Below are positions 25,201 through 37,700 of a DNA stretch of 64,000 bases, in pieces (the first letter of the stretch is position 1; every line of letters starts with the position of its first letter). The stretch is from the NCBI RefSeq assembly GCF_024362695.1, contig NC_065429.1, positions 6,575,849 to 6,639,848 of the forward strand. Reading direction: 5' to 3'. The notes under the pieces are model-generated. The model was not told where the DNA came from and did not search any database. It worked only from the letters and a program-made list of their open reading frames with translations. The DNA comes from Pectinophora gossypiella (taxonomy: Eukaryota; Arthropoda; Insecta; Lepidoptera; Gelechiidae). A program made the position numbers and the translations under genes.

Positions 25201-28200
25201 TTGAATGTCGTTGAGCGAACAAAGTTTCGAGTGCTCCGTACGAAAGTTTGTGTTTTTTGTGTGAAATTCATTAGAAAGGTAAGTGGATGTAACTTTTATA
25301 TATTTGAGAAACTATACTATGAAGAATTACCTGAGATTTCTCTAAAATATGAACATAAAAGATAAAAATAGGATAACTGTTCCTTAGAGCTGCAGCGGTA
25401 CGGTATGTTTCTAGGGTTTTTTCTTGTATGTATAATATTCCAAGCTAGTTTGTTTTTATGTCAACTTGTTGTAAATTTTATAACAATTACAATTTATACC
25501 AGTTTCCTTACAATAAATTCGTAATATCACCAAAATTCGTCATTTTCCGTGACTGAGTTATTGAAACACACACACACACATGAACAAGAATGCCGCCATC
25601 TTGTCATGTAAATACACGACGACCGTTAGAGATACACAGTATGTTCCCAAATTTCAAATTGTACTGGAATAACGTTATAAACAGAGATGTGGAAATAATA
25701 GTGAATCGTTCAATTTGATAACCAAATAGAATGTTGTCATGACAAATGGGATTTTTTTTTGTATTAGTATGTTTGTTTTATTATTAGTATCTTTTGTCTC
25801 CCCACGAAGGAACTATGGTGAACATCTCAGACACCAAACTTTACATATGCTTTCTTATTCGGTAGAGACTTCTAATTTTGGCCATGGTTTACTGCTGCAG
25901 CCAGGACTGTCTTCTCATGATGGAACTCCTCAACGGTGAACAGCTCAGTCGTCAAACTTTACATAGGCTTTGTTCTTGGGTAGAGGATCCTAGTTTCGGG
26001 CATGGTTTACTGCTGCAGTCAGGACTGTCTTCTCATGATGGAACTCCTCAACGGTGAACAGCTCAGTCGTCAAACTTTACATAGGCTTTGTTCTTGGGTA
26101 GAGGATCCTAGTTTCGGGCATGGTTTACTGCTGCAGCCAGGACTGTCTTCTCATGATGGAACTCCTCAACGGTGAACAGCTCAGTCGTCAAACTTTACAT
26201 AGGCTTTGTTCTTGGGTAGAGGATCCTAGTTTCGGGCATGGTTTACTGCTGCAGTCAGGACTGTCATCTCATGATGGAACTCCTCAACGGTGAACAGCTC
26301 AGTCGTCAAACTTTACATAGGCTTTGTTCTTGGGTAGAGGATCCTAGTTTCGGGCATGGTTTACTGCTGCAGTCAGGACTGTCTTCTCATGATGGAACTC
26401 CTCAACGGTGAACAGCTCAGTCGTCAAACTTTACATAGGCTTTGTTCTTGGGTAGAGGATCCTAGTTTCGGGCATGGTTTACTGCTGCAGCCAGGACTGT
26501 CTTCCCAGGAGAGAACTTCTCAACGATGAATAGTTCAGTAGCCAAATTTTGTACAAAATTAAGTGGAACGTGATTTTCATTACGGTCTTTTCGTCTTACA
26601 ATTTTTATAGCATATCCGTAAATAGAATTGTAGGTACATATCTATTGCCCATTGCTTATACAACAGTACGTTCAGATTATGTAGTTTACGCACCCGCTTG
26701 TTTTTTAGAAAAATGGATGCTCCTAGCACTTCCTCGGCTACGCCCTCTACTAGTGGACCAAAACCACTAGTGGTAGGCAAAAAAGTCGTAATAACGCCAG
26801 AGGGAACCCTGACGTTGACCGAGGACGTCCTGTTGGAGAAAACTGCTTCGGGACGTCTTAAAGTACGTATCTAATAAATACTTCTGACGTTGTGCTCTTA
26901 TTTCTTTTAATTTAAATTACTATAGCATACCACTTTATTATACAGAGTTTCTGTCCAGAGACGATTCATGTGGGAGAAGGCTTGTCTCTCATAGACGAGG
27001 GCGGAAGTCACCTTAGACCGCGCAATCTTTTTCCCGAAACGAATGCTGAAAGGGTAAGCATATTAAAATCTATTTCACTATGGTGTGGTGTGTGGATTAC
27101 AGGTGCAGTTTGAGAGTTTTGAGCTATTGTCTGTGTTTTGGATGCGTGTATCTGCTTCTTTACATTTGTATAGATAATTAGTTTAACTTTAAAAGTTTAC
27201 GGGAAACTAACTAAACTTAACTTTAAAAGTTGTCTGCAATTATGGAAACTTCGTCTATGATGATTTCGCTTGAATATGATTTATTTATTCAAATGGAGAT
27301 AACCTAATAGGTGGATACGGGCGGCGCAAGACCGATTTTTGTGGAGTCCGGCAGTGGACGTCTTTCGGCTGATATATAGAACCTAATACGTACTATAAAG
27401 GAGACTGATTAGTGTGACTTGTGTAGAACTAACATGTTTTGGGTGTATTTCCTTATTAATTTTTCGAACGACACTAATCTTATTTGGATGCAGACGACCT
27501 AATTGCTAAGAGCTATAATATATGCAAGTTGTGTGGAACTAACGATATTCTATAATTGTTTTACCTTAACATTCGACATGTGTGCAACTAACTGTGGTTT
27601 GGGTGCTTTTGCATGAGAATATTTGTCATGTTTTGATAGGATGAAGGAGACATTTTCGACGAGCCGCTTGCTCAAGCTCTTGCGGGGGACTCCGGGAGTG
27701 AAGCTGACGACGGGGAGGAGCTCACCCTGGAAGAGCTTCAGCAAATATTAGAGACGGCTGAGGACGAGGACGAGGCCGAGGCCGAGGATACTTCGGAGGA
27801 GCTCCAGTGGAGCGAAGATTTTTCAAGTTTCCGCGCGGTGCAAGAGGACTTAAATGAGAGCGTTGGTCCTAAAATTGTTGGAACACGACCTTTCGCGTTG
27901 TTCCAACAAATTTGGGACCAACCTCTCATGGAGTCAATTGCCACGGAAACAAATAGGTTTGCGTGGCAACATATTGCTCCACACTTCGAGGTGGAAGACG
28001 AACTTGCCGAAAAAAGCCGACTAAGGCAGTGGGCCGACACCTCTGTGGGAGAGCTGTACAAGCTGTTTTCTGTTTTATTGCTAATGGGGATGTGCGTTAG
28101 GGGACGGCTGGACGAGTATTGGTCAACAGGAATTTTGGGAATGCCGGGATTTCGAAAAATCATGCAAAAAGATCGCTTTTTATTACTCATGCGCTTCCTG

Positions 28201-31200
28201 CATTTCGCTGATAATAACACAATTCATCACGGGGATGACAAAAAACTAGCGAAAATCAGGCCCCTTTTAGAACATCTAAACAAAAAGTTTGCCGATATCT
28301 ACTCGCCTCGCAGAGAGATGAGTATAGATGAATCGTTGCTGCTTTGGAAAGGACGTATAAGTTGGATGCAGTGCATCCGCTCCAAAGCAGCAAGATTTGG
28401 AATAAAAACATATGAACTCTGCGAGGCTGTGTCGGGGTACGTGCTCAAAGTGATTATTTACACCGGAAAAGGGACATTACCCAGGGCATCGGTGTTTGGG
28501 TTTTCGTCTTCTACTGCCAAGATAGTTCTGGAACTTTTCAAGGACTATCTTGGCAGGGGATTTACCCTTTTTATGGACAATTTCTACAACTCAATTGCAT
28601 TGACCAGATTTCTAAAATCAAAAAAAACTGATGTCGTGGGAACCCTCAACAGGCGCCGCGTGGATTGTCCCCAAGACATCAAGGCCATAAACGAAAAGAG
28701 GATGGAAAGGGGCGCAGTGGTAAGCCGGCACTGTGGTGACGTTTCAGTAGTAGCTTGGAAAGACGTAAAACTTGTCACCACAGTGTCGACTTACCATAAT
28801 GCGGATATGGCACAAGGCAGGCGGGCTGGGCAAGCGATAATGAAGCCAAATGTCATACATGAATATAACAAATTCATGGGTGGTGTGGACTTGAAAGACC
28901 AAAAATTATCCATGTATTTATTAGAGAGGAAGAGGGGTATAAAATGGTATATAAAAGTTTTTCGTAGACTATTTAATGTATCTATTTTAAACTGTTATAT
29001 TATATATTGCTCCAACATTGGCCAAGGACAAAAAATGTCGCACAGACAATTTAGATACCTCTTAGCGGAGGAACTTTGTGCGCAGACTGGCGCTAATGTT
29101 GCGACTCGGCAGCGCCAGAATATCACCAGCACCAGGCTTGACAGGAGTCTCGACCACACTCCGGAACATTTGTGCATCGAAGGTGAGCGAACCTTGAAAC
29201 AAGTGCGGTTCCAAAGAGGGCGTTGCGTTAGATGTGCCGCGAAGAAAGAGAGGGGCCAAACAAACATCCAGTGCAGCAACTGCAAAGTTTTTCTTTGTGT
29301 TGGCCAGTGTTGGAGGGAATATCATAGTTTAGATAATTTGTAGTAGGTTTATGTATTTATTTTACAGTATTATTTTATGTAATATATGTATATAATATTG
29401 TATTGAATAGATAAGTATTATATATGTAAAAATCATAATTATGTATGTGTATAAATAAATATATTTTCTGGTCTTTCAAGTCCACACCACATTATTTGTT
29501 ATTTCAAAATCTTTATAAAGTAACGAAGTACGTTTTTATAATAATGTGAGCATGTGCCGTCCGCATCCAAGGTTTCCCGCGACCTTCACAAGATCGTCAG
29601 TCCACCTTGTGGGGGACCTGCCCACGCTACGTTTTCCGTTGCGTGGTCGCCACTCGAGAACTTTTCCACCTCAACGCCTGTCAGTTCTGCGAACAATGTG
29701 CTCTGCCCACTGCCACTTATGGTTTGCGATTTTTCGAGCTATGTCAATTGTATTGTATTGTCTAGATGTGTCAAGTACCTGGCTGTGTACCTTTACTTAT
29801 GTACAAGTGCAAGTACCCGTCTAATTTTTGATGATTATAATTTTTGTTTATTATTATAGGCAATTACAAGAAATATAAATTATTATATTATGATTTTTAG
29901 CTTATTTAGTACTACTACCTTTAATTAAAAATCTTAACCTAAACTAATTCTATTTGTTTTATTTCTAAAATAAAATAATAAAACTATGACTGTTTGTTTT
30001 ATTTCTAATAATGAACATCCTGTATATACGTACAGATCTGAGCCAAAGCATACGGTTGTATGCTTTCTGTGCTCAGATCTGAGACAAAGCAGTTGGACAT
30101 TTATAAGGTGACGCCATCTTGGAACAGATCTGAGACAAAGCAGATGACCACTCAACGCGAGTCACGCACACATTCATACAAAAATCCAAATAAACATTGA
30201 TAATAAATTATCATTTTAGAAAAATAAAAGTATTGTAGCTATGGTAGTGAATTATACAGTTAGAAAGACAATTTTTCAAGCTTGCCACACATATTTTTTA
30301 GTGAACCATAGACTACAGACTTGCAGAAAAAAACTACCAAAACAAGAGGTTAGGTAAACTAGTACCTTTTTTAGTTTTTGCATTATTTTGGTGTGTAAAT
30401 GATATAAATAAGCATATTTCACAACGTTTATCGAAATACTAATATATAAATATCTGTTCAAAAGTCTGAACTTCATCTAATTCCAAATAGTTTGCATAAA
30501 AACTGAAGGCAAAGTTCGATGTGAAGAAACGGAAAAAGGTCAATTTGTGAATAAAACTTGCTATTTTCAAAGTGATATTTGCAAGTGTATTTCTATTAGA
30601 AACTAGTAAATATTGTGTGTAGTGGATTTTCCGAAGATTCGTCAGTGTAAAATCATAAATAAAACCCAAAATAAATTTCAGTTTTTCTTATAAATCATTG
30701 TTATTTGGTAACAAGTACACTTTTGGTCAAATGTCTATGTTGAAGGGTCTGTAAAATATAAATAAAGAATGTTTTATTATCAGAAAAGAATAGACAAGAT
30801 TGCCTATTTATCTAGCTTACAGAATCAGTTATCAATCTATGATGTCTTGAACATTTTTTTGGAGAAATTCATATATTTCTAAGTCAAGTCGCGGGCGCGC
30901 GGGCGAGCGCCCGAAACCTCCGCAGACGACGGTACCATTTTTGCGCAGCACTGTCGCAGCTGAGAGGTTAAATGAATTGCTTCGATGTGGCTATTTTAAC
31001 CCCCCAGTTCAGTGGTAACTCGTTGCTCTTCATCATCATCAATTTAAGAGCCACGCTCTTGTCGGTGCAGCATTTTCCATGCAATTTTTTAGGGATAAAT
31101 AGGGCAGTGGTTTCCCTCTTGCCTTCCGCCCCGCAGTACTCGTGTCTGACGCGAGTGGAATAGCGCCCCGTTTAATCTATTTCAAAGGCGCACTAGGACT

Positions 31201-31664
31201 CCTGTCCTCCGCGTCTGAATAGTACTGATAGTTACTGCTGCCCTCTGTCAGGTTCCAGGTTACAGTGCCTGTTACAAATTACTGATCAAGCAAACAATAA
31301 AACAACATTCTGTCCTCCCCAGCTGGACGTGGTGATAGAGACGAACGCGGCCACGATCCGGGTGCTGGAGGGCGTGCAGAAGAAGCTCTCCCGGATGTCC
31401 CCCGAGGAGGCGGCCAAGTACCGGCTCGACGAGTGCCTCGGCGGACACTCGCCCACCATCCACCAGCGGGCGCTGCGCCGGATATACGGTGACAAGGTGG
31501 TACGAACACTCACACGCTCTACGCATGCCGTAGTCACTACACGCACACACACCACACATATCCATGCACACACACACACATCCACGCGCGCACACACACA
31601 CTTCACATACACGTACACGCACTTCACACACACTTCACATACACGTACACACATGCACATACAC

Positions 31665-31703
<39 letters not shown>

Positions 31704-34700
31704 ACTGAACACACATACGCACACACTGTTACCCTTACACAGCCCCACAGACACACTCACACACTTAACACACACACTTCACACACATCCAGATACACTT
31801 CACACACTGAACACACAGACACGCACACACTGTTACCTTTATACAGCCCCACAGACACTCACACACTTAACACACACAAACTACTCAAACTCTAAAATAC
31901 CGAGAGAGAGTGTATACAAACTACTGCAGTTCCTCACAACCTACATAGCCGGGGAGAAGTAGCTGCAAGAAAAACCTCTGCACAGGACCCTAGACGTTAT
32001 TTAAAATACCCTCACTCACACCTCAATATCTTCCTTGTTTTTATGGTCTGTGAACAGGGAAGTACTTTTTACAATGCGCATAATATTTAGACTTTATTAG
32101 AGAACGTAAGTTGAAATAGTACACAAATAAACAGTTACAGGAATAACCTGGTTAATGGCATTAGGCTCGCCCCCTTTTACATGGGACTTAAACATAGCTG
32201 GCGAGAAGTGGGTGTAGTAGATAGCGTGATTATGACGTCATCTTAACACACATACCTTCCTCATCATCATCAGCCCATTAACGTCCCCACTGCTGGGGCA
32301 CGGGCCTTCCCTACGGATGGATAGGGAGATCAGGCCTTAAACCATCACGCGGGCCCAGTGCGGATTGATGGTTATTAACGACTGCTAATGCAGCCGGGAC
32401 CAACGGCTTAACGTGCCTTCCGAAGCACGGAGGAGCTCGAGATGAAAACTTTTTTTTTGTGATCACCCATCCTATGACCGGCCTTTGCGAAAGTTGCTTA
32501 ACTTCAACAATCGCAGACCGAGCGTTTACCGCTGCGCCACCGAGCTGTAAACTATTATAATCCGGTCAAATATAAAACATCCTCTGGGTTCGACCGCTGC
32601 GCCACCGATTTCCCATTGGGGTAGGCAGAAACTACGAAATTCCACTTACTACGACCCTGACACAAAAAAATACACTATTCAAATTAGATATATTTACATA
32701 TATTACACATAGTAGTTAGATTGTCTTTATTGCACTGGTAGTAGAATAATTACTTAACTTAAAATAATTACTTTTTTTATAAAGGTTATGGCCTGGAATG
32801 AAGTCCTTTGGGCCAAATAATTACTTTACATTTACATAGTCCAGGGTCTGCATGGCAATCGCGCCGCGCGGCAAGAATTATATTGAGCGCTTCGACCAAT
32901 AAACGATACGAATGCTATCTACCATCAAACGGCTATTGGTCGAAGGCCTCGATATAATTCGCGCGGCGCTCTGCGCGGTTGCCATATAGAGCCTATATGA
33001 TATAATTAAACCAGATATACATTGTTTTAAGTTTACGCGGTTATTATCATAATTAAAGCACATAATAACGGGTTCTTACCGCGTTTAAATGACATCCCGT
33101 GATCATGGCACTTGCAACAGTGTCGAAATATCGGGAGTCTAATATCCCCATTTAAACGCGGTAAGAACCCGTTATTATGTGTTTTAATTAAAACCAGATA
33201 TGCTCAAAAATGACTGCTAACATTTCAAGGTTAGCCGCGCTGACGTCAAACCCTCCGTCGCCATTTTGTTAAAAACAAATCCTCACGCTAATGATTTAAA
33301 TTTACTTTGCAAGGCAATTTTGAACTTTTAGTAAAGGATTTACTTACAGTTTTAATGTTTTTATATATGTGATTTATAAATTCGTTTGCGATTTTCGAAT
33401 TTATGTTTGGGTCATAAATGATTATCACGGGGTGGGTTGTGACGTTGGGACAACTTGCACTAGCTTCAACACTTTCGGTGTTACTACAAAACACAAACTA
33501 AAAATAAACTAGGTTTGAAATAGTATTTCGCGCCACAAAAGAAGTCGGCGGATTTTAATGAAACTAACTTGACAAGTCATAATAATTCTATGCAGAATCA
33601 GCGACAATAGCGCCGCGGCCTTCGGGACTTCTTTCATATACGGATTATATTTTAAACATAGTTTATCTTTTAGTCTTTGTTTTGTAGTAACACTGTATAT
33701 ATTAGTGCATGAGATTAATGCTCGAATTTTATTAGAATGTTAGTGACATCGTACCGAATACTGAGGGGGATGATTAAGACCATGATTCTGAGTTGATATC
33801 AAGTGGAAGTTTCCGTCGTTAAATTCATGTTTTTTAAATGATTCTCTTAAAAAATTCCACTTTATATTAACTCAGAATAATCAGCTGAATTTGTTACTAC
33901 GTCACTTACACCCCGTACAAGTACATACGGTAGCCATAAAAGTAGGTATGGGTGTTAGTGACACCGTAACGAATAGTAAGGGGGATGATTCAGACCATGA
34001 TTCCGAGTTGATATCAAGTGGAATTTCCTGTCGGAAAATTCGTGAAAATTTTAGTTTTTTTTTTAATAATTTTCCGGCGATGAATGATTCTCTCAGTTTT
34101 CGTTACGATGTCACTAACACCTGTATAAAATACCGAGAAATTCTACTATTTCGACGGCGGGGAAAAATAGAGCAGTGGTTTCCCTCTTGCTTTCCACAGT
34201 ACTCTGTCTGACGCGAGTGAGATAGCGCCCAGAGTAGTATATTTCAAAGCCGTACTAGGGGTGGTATTAGTAAACTAATCTCAGCTTCGAGACTGTCCTC
34301 AAGATCATGTCAATGTGACAGTTCCCATATAAAAACAGAGACTTGAGCATGAAACAAGAAACATTTATTGAGAAGGTATACATGCAGGTGTCAAAACTTA
34401 TAAAATTGTCTCAACAGCATGTCCATGTCGGACGTACAATATTACAAATAATGTCATTATTAAGCATCAAGGAAATAATTAAGTACCTAACAATTAGTCA
34501 CATTATAAACATTTGTCAATTTCAAATGTCATTGTTGTTCAAAATATTCATTCAAGTCATAAAATTCCTTATCAACTAGCCAATTTTTTAGACGCTTTTT
34601 CAATGTCTTACCCACATGATCTTAAGAGCAGTCTCAGCTGAGATTAGTTTATTAAAACCACCCTAGGACTCCTGTCCTCCGCCTCTGAATAGACAGTTAC

Positions 34701-37700
34701 TGCTACCCTGTTACAGTCCTCATAATATACATGAAGCAGCAATACTCTAATGCTGTCTCCATTGTTATAGGCGGTGGATATTATCGCTGGCCTCAAGAAA
34801 AACCCCGTGGTTGCTGTTCCCGTCGTGCTGAGGAGGCTGAAGGCTAAGGAGGAGGAATGGAGAGAGGCGCAAAAGGTAATACCACACCCTGGACACATTG
34901 AACAGAATATAATCAATCAATCAATCAATCAATAATACTTTATTGCACAACAACATATACAAAGGACATAAACATACGAATAAAACATAAGCACAATAGA
35001 CGGCCTTGTTGCTAAACAGCAATTTCTGCCAGGCAACCTTAGGGTGAAAGAAGATTCTTCATTGGAGCACGGGCTGGTGCAATAAACATATAATGATACC
35101 AACATAACAAAAAAAAAAAGAAAGAATAAGTTGAACACACAAAAAGAAGACAGTAAAATCGCTTAAAATTTTCACAAAACAATTACAAAGAAGCGTAAAG
35201 GATGTTTGACTTTATACAAAACTCCTCAATGTAAACGGATACTACACATTGATGTTATCAATGGGATAGTTTCCAACTAGTCGCAAACGTGGTTTCCTAT
35301 AAGTAGGTACAGTCATGAGTAATATCATGTACCCACTTTAGAACCCTGTCGCACTATCATATTTGACATTTAATGAGGCTTACGGTTTAAATTGTCAAAT
35401 AAGTTAATGTGACATGGTTGCGAAGTGTATACATATTAGTACTCGTGACCGTAGAATCGGCATCTAGAAATCACTATATTTCAGAGACAATGATGAACCC
35501 CATGCGATGTGCTTATGACAGACTGTCAGTGTTGATACACGCATGCTGCCTTCCTTCTGACGTCTCGATAGGTTTATACGATCATTTTCATTCTTTCTTT
35601 ACGGTATCCGTGGTCCAGTGGTTGAGCGTTGGGCTCACGATCCGGAGGTCCCGGGTTCGAATCCCGGTGGGGACATTCACAAAAATCACTTTGTGATCCC
35701 TAGTTTGGTTAGGACATTACAGGCTGTGCTTCGGAAGGCACGTTAAGCCGTTTTTCCCTGTTACTACTTGATGTAAGTATGTAGTCGTTACATGAGTCAT
35801 GTCAGGGGCCTTTGGCTCAGTAATAATGATTGATGAGGTTGGTATTACACCTCACAACCCACACGATAAGAAGATTATTTTAAAGCAATGTAGAACATAT
35901 GTCTAAATCACCCGACAATTCCCCAGGGCTTCAACAAACAGTGGCGGGAACAGAACGAGAAGTATTACCTGAAGTCCCTCGACCACCAAGGCATCAACTT
36001 CAAGCAGAACGACCTGAAGGCGATGCGGTCCAAGTCGCTGTTCAACGAGGTGGAGGCGGCGTACGCGGCGCGGCGGCCCGGGCCGCACCTCGTGGTCGAC
36101 TACAACATGCAGTCGCGGCAGGAAGGTAGGGTACACGGCCAAGTTCATAAAACACCAAACCCGGCCCTTAAAACAGTATATATGTTTTAATTTGACATTA
36201 AGATTCCCATTGACATTCAGAATTTGCCTTTCAACTGTTTTAAGACAGTAGTTAAACAAAAACTTTACAAAAAAGGTTATTATAAAGTAAGTGATTACTT
36301 AGAAGATATGAATGCATGGGATTAACTGTCTGAGAACTGATATTAGGCAGCTAAATTACTCAATTGTATAAAAATATTTTATGTTTATTTTATTTTTTTA
36401 AAGAACGTCTAGGGCCCTGTGCCGAGGTTTTTCTTGCAGCTTCTTTTCCCCGGCTATACAGGTTGTGAGAAGCTGCAGTAGTTTTAGGCGGATGAGACGT
36501 TCGTTATGTAAAAATTGACGATTCAAAGTGTAACTATGTTACCTACTGAATAAAGATATTTTTGAATTTGAATTAGTATGATCTAACTTAGAAACTTGTT
36601 ATTCCAGCGATCAAGATTGTCCGCGACTGCGCGGAGCTGCTGATCCACCACGCGCGGCGGCAGACGGCCATACAGAAGGCGGAGAAGCGCCGCATCAAGC
36701 AGCTGCTGCGGCAGTTCCTGCCCGACCTGTTCGCGCACCCGCGGCAACCACTCTCCGACGACGAGAACGACGGTGAGCATAAAGAAAGGAAAACATGAAA
36801 CAGCAGGACTAGGGCCCTGTGCTGGGAGGTTTTCTGGCCACGTCTTTCCCTCAGCGTTACAGATTCCGATGTGGTAGTAGTTTTACAGCTAGTTACATAA
36901 TATGTAATTTAATCTTTTGAAGTTCAAAAAGCGCTAACTTTGTTAGCCAATTTTGAAAAATAAATATTTTTTTAATTTTGAACCCACTGGATTATAATCT
37001 TCTTTGCGAGTCGATGGCGATCGTAGCTGCGCCTGTGAATGTGCCCAACCAAGTTATGACTGCAGTTTTACAAAAATTGTGATTCGCCAAACTGCAAAAC
37101 AGTTTGTTGGCGAGCTTAAACACTCAATACAAATTAAGCTGCTTATCTATACTTCTATATCTAGTCTATTCTAATATTTACAAAAAGTGGGACAGACATT
37201 TACGCGCACAACCCAATTGAATTGTCGGGTTGTTTTTTTGTTTTGGCTACGGGTAGTAGTACAGGAATTGACCTTTGATAGACTGGAATGGAAAATGCTA
37301 CCGACAAGAGCGTGGCTCTTAAATTGATGATGATGATACCAACAGTACACATATTGTATAGTTATAAAATGCAAGTCTTAAATTAGTTTTTGTATATGTG
37401 CCCCCAATAACAGGTACACACTGCATTCACAATTACAAAAACAAAACGTATATATCTAGGTGTATATGTATAATTATATATAAATAAATATTTATAAAAC
37501 CTAAACAGAAATAAGACATAAGAGACAATGATGAACCCCATGCGATGTGCTTATGACAGACTGTCAGTGTTGATACACGCATGCTGCCTTCCTTCTGACG
37601 TCTCCATAACTGACTAGAAAGTCCCTTTCCTTTTCGCCAGATAAGAAAATGACAGGTATAACTTATAATGAACTTAGATAGAACATAAACATGATTAGCT

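Larger units (their letters stand above)
24974..30971 (+). mobile_element. Complete piggyBac-like DNA transposon in Sin3A intron 15
   Basis: Bounded by TTAA at 24974-24977 and 30968-30971. The 12-bp terminal inverted repeats are CCTCTCAGCTGC (24978-24989) and its complement (30956-30967). An 18-mer CTGCTTTGTCTCAGATCT recurs near each end: 24986-25003 and 25020-25037 on the left, inverted at 30075-30092 and 30126-30143 on the right. It contains an intact spliced transposase gene, a 118-bp tandem array and two small LINE fragments. It lies in the same orientation as Sin3A and is nested in a hairpin MITE. Confidence 0.93.
24833..31007. mobile_element. Hairpin MITE split by the piggyBac-like element
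   Basis: The left part, 24833-24977, matches the copy at 8392, including gacatttgtttgcattgcgc. The right part, 30968-31007, continues from TTAA as atgaattgcttcgatgtggc and the closing CCCCC. The insertion is therefore younger than the MITE. Confidence 0.88.

Noticed and set aside
25739..25939. 66-aa ORF at the start of the 118-bp array
   Set aside because: Repeats downstream do not preserve its frame and no start context or homology is seen; treated as noncoding transposon DNA.
25806..26515. CRISPR-like array
   Set aside because: Units are head-to-tail repeats without distinct spacers, in a eukaryotic transposon.
27738..28220. Minus-strand 160-aa ORF opposite the transposase
   Set aside because: Shadow of the transposase reading frame; no independent support.
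31329..31962. Long open frames across exon 16 and the CA tract on both strands
   Set aside because: They are produced by the CA microsatellite, which has no stops in several frames; only 31323-31496 is real coding sequence.
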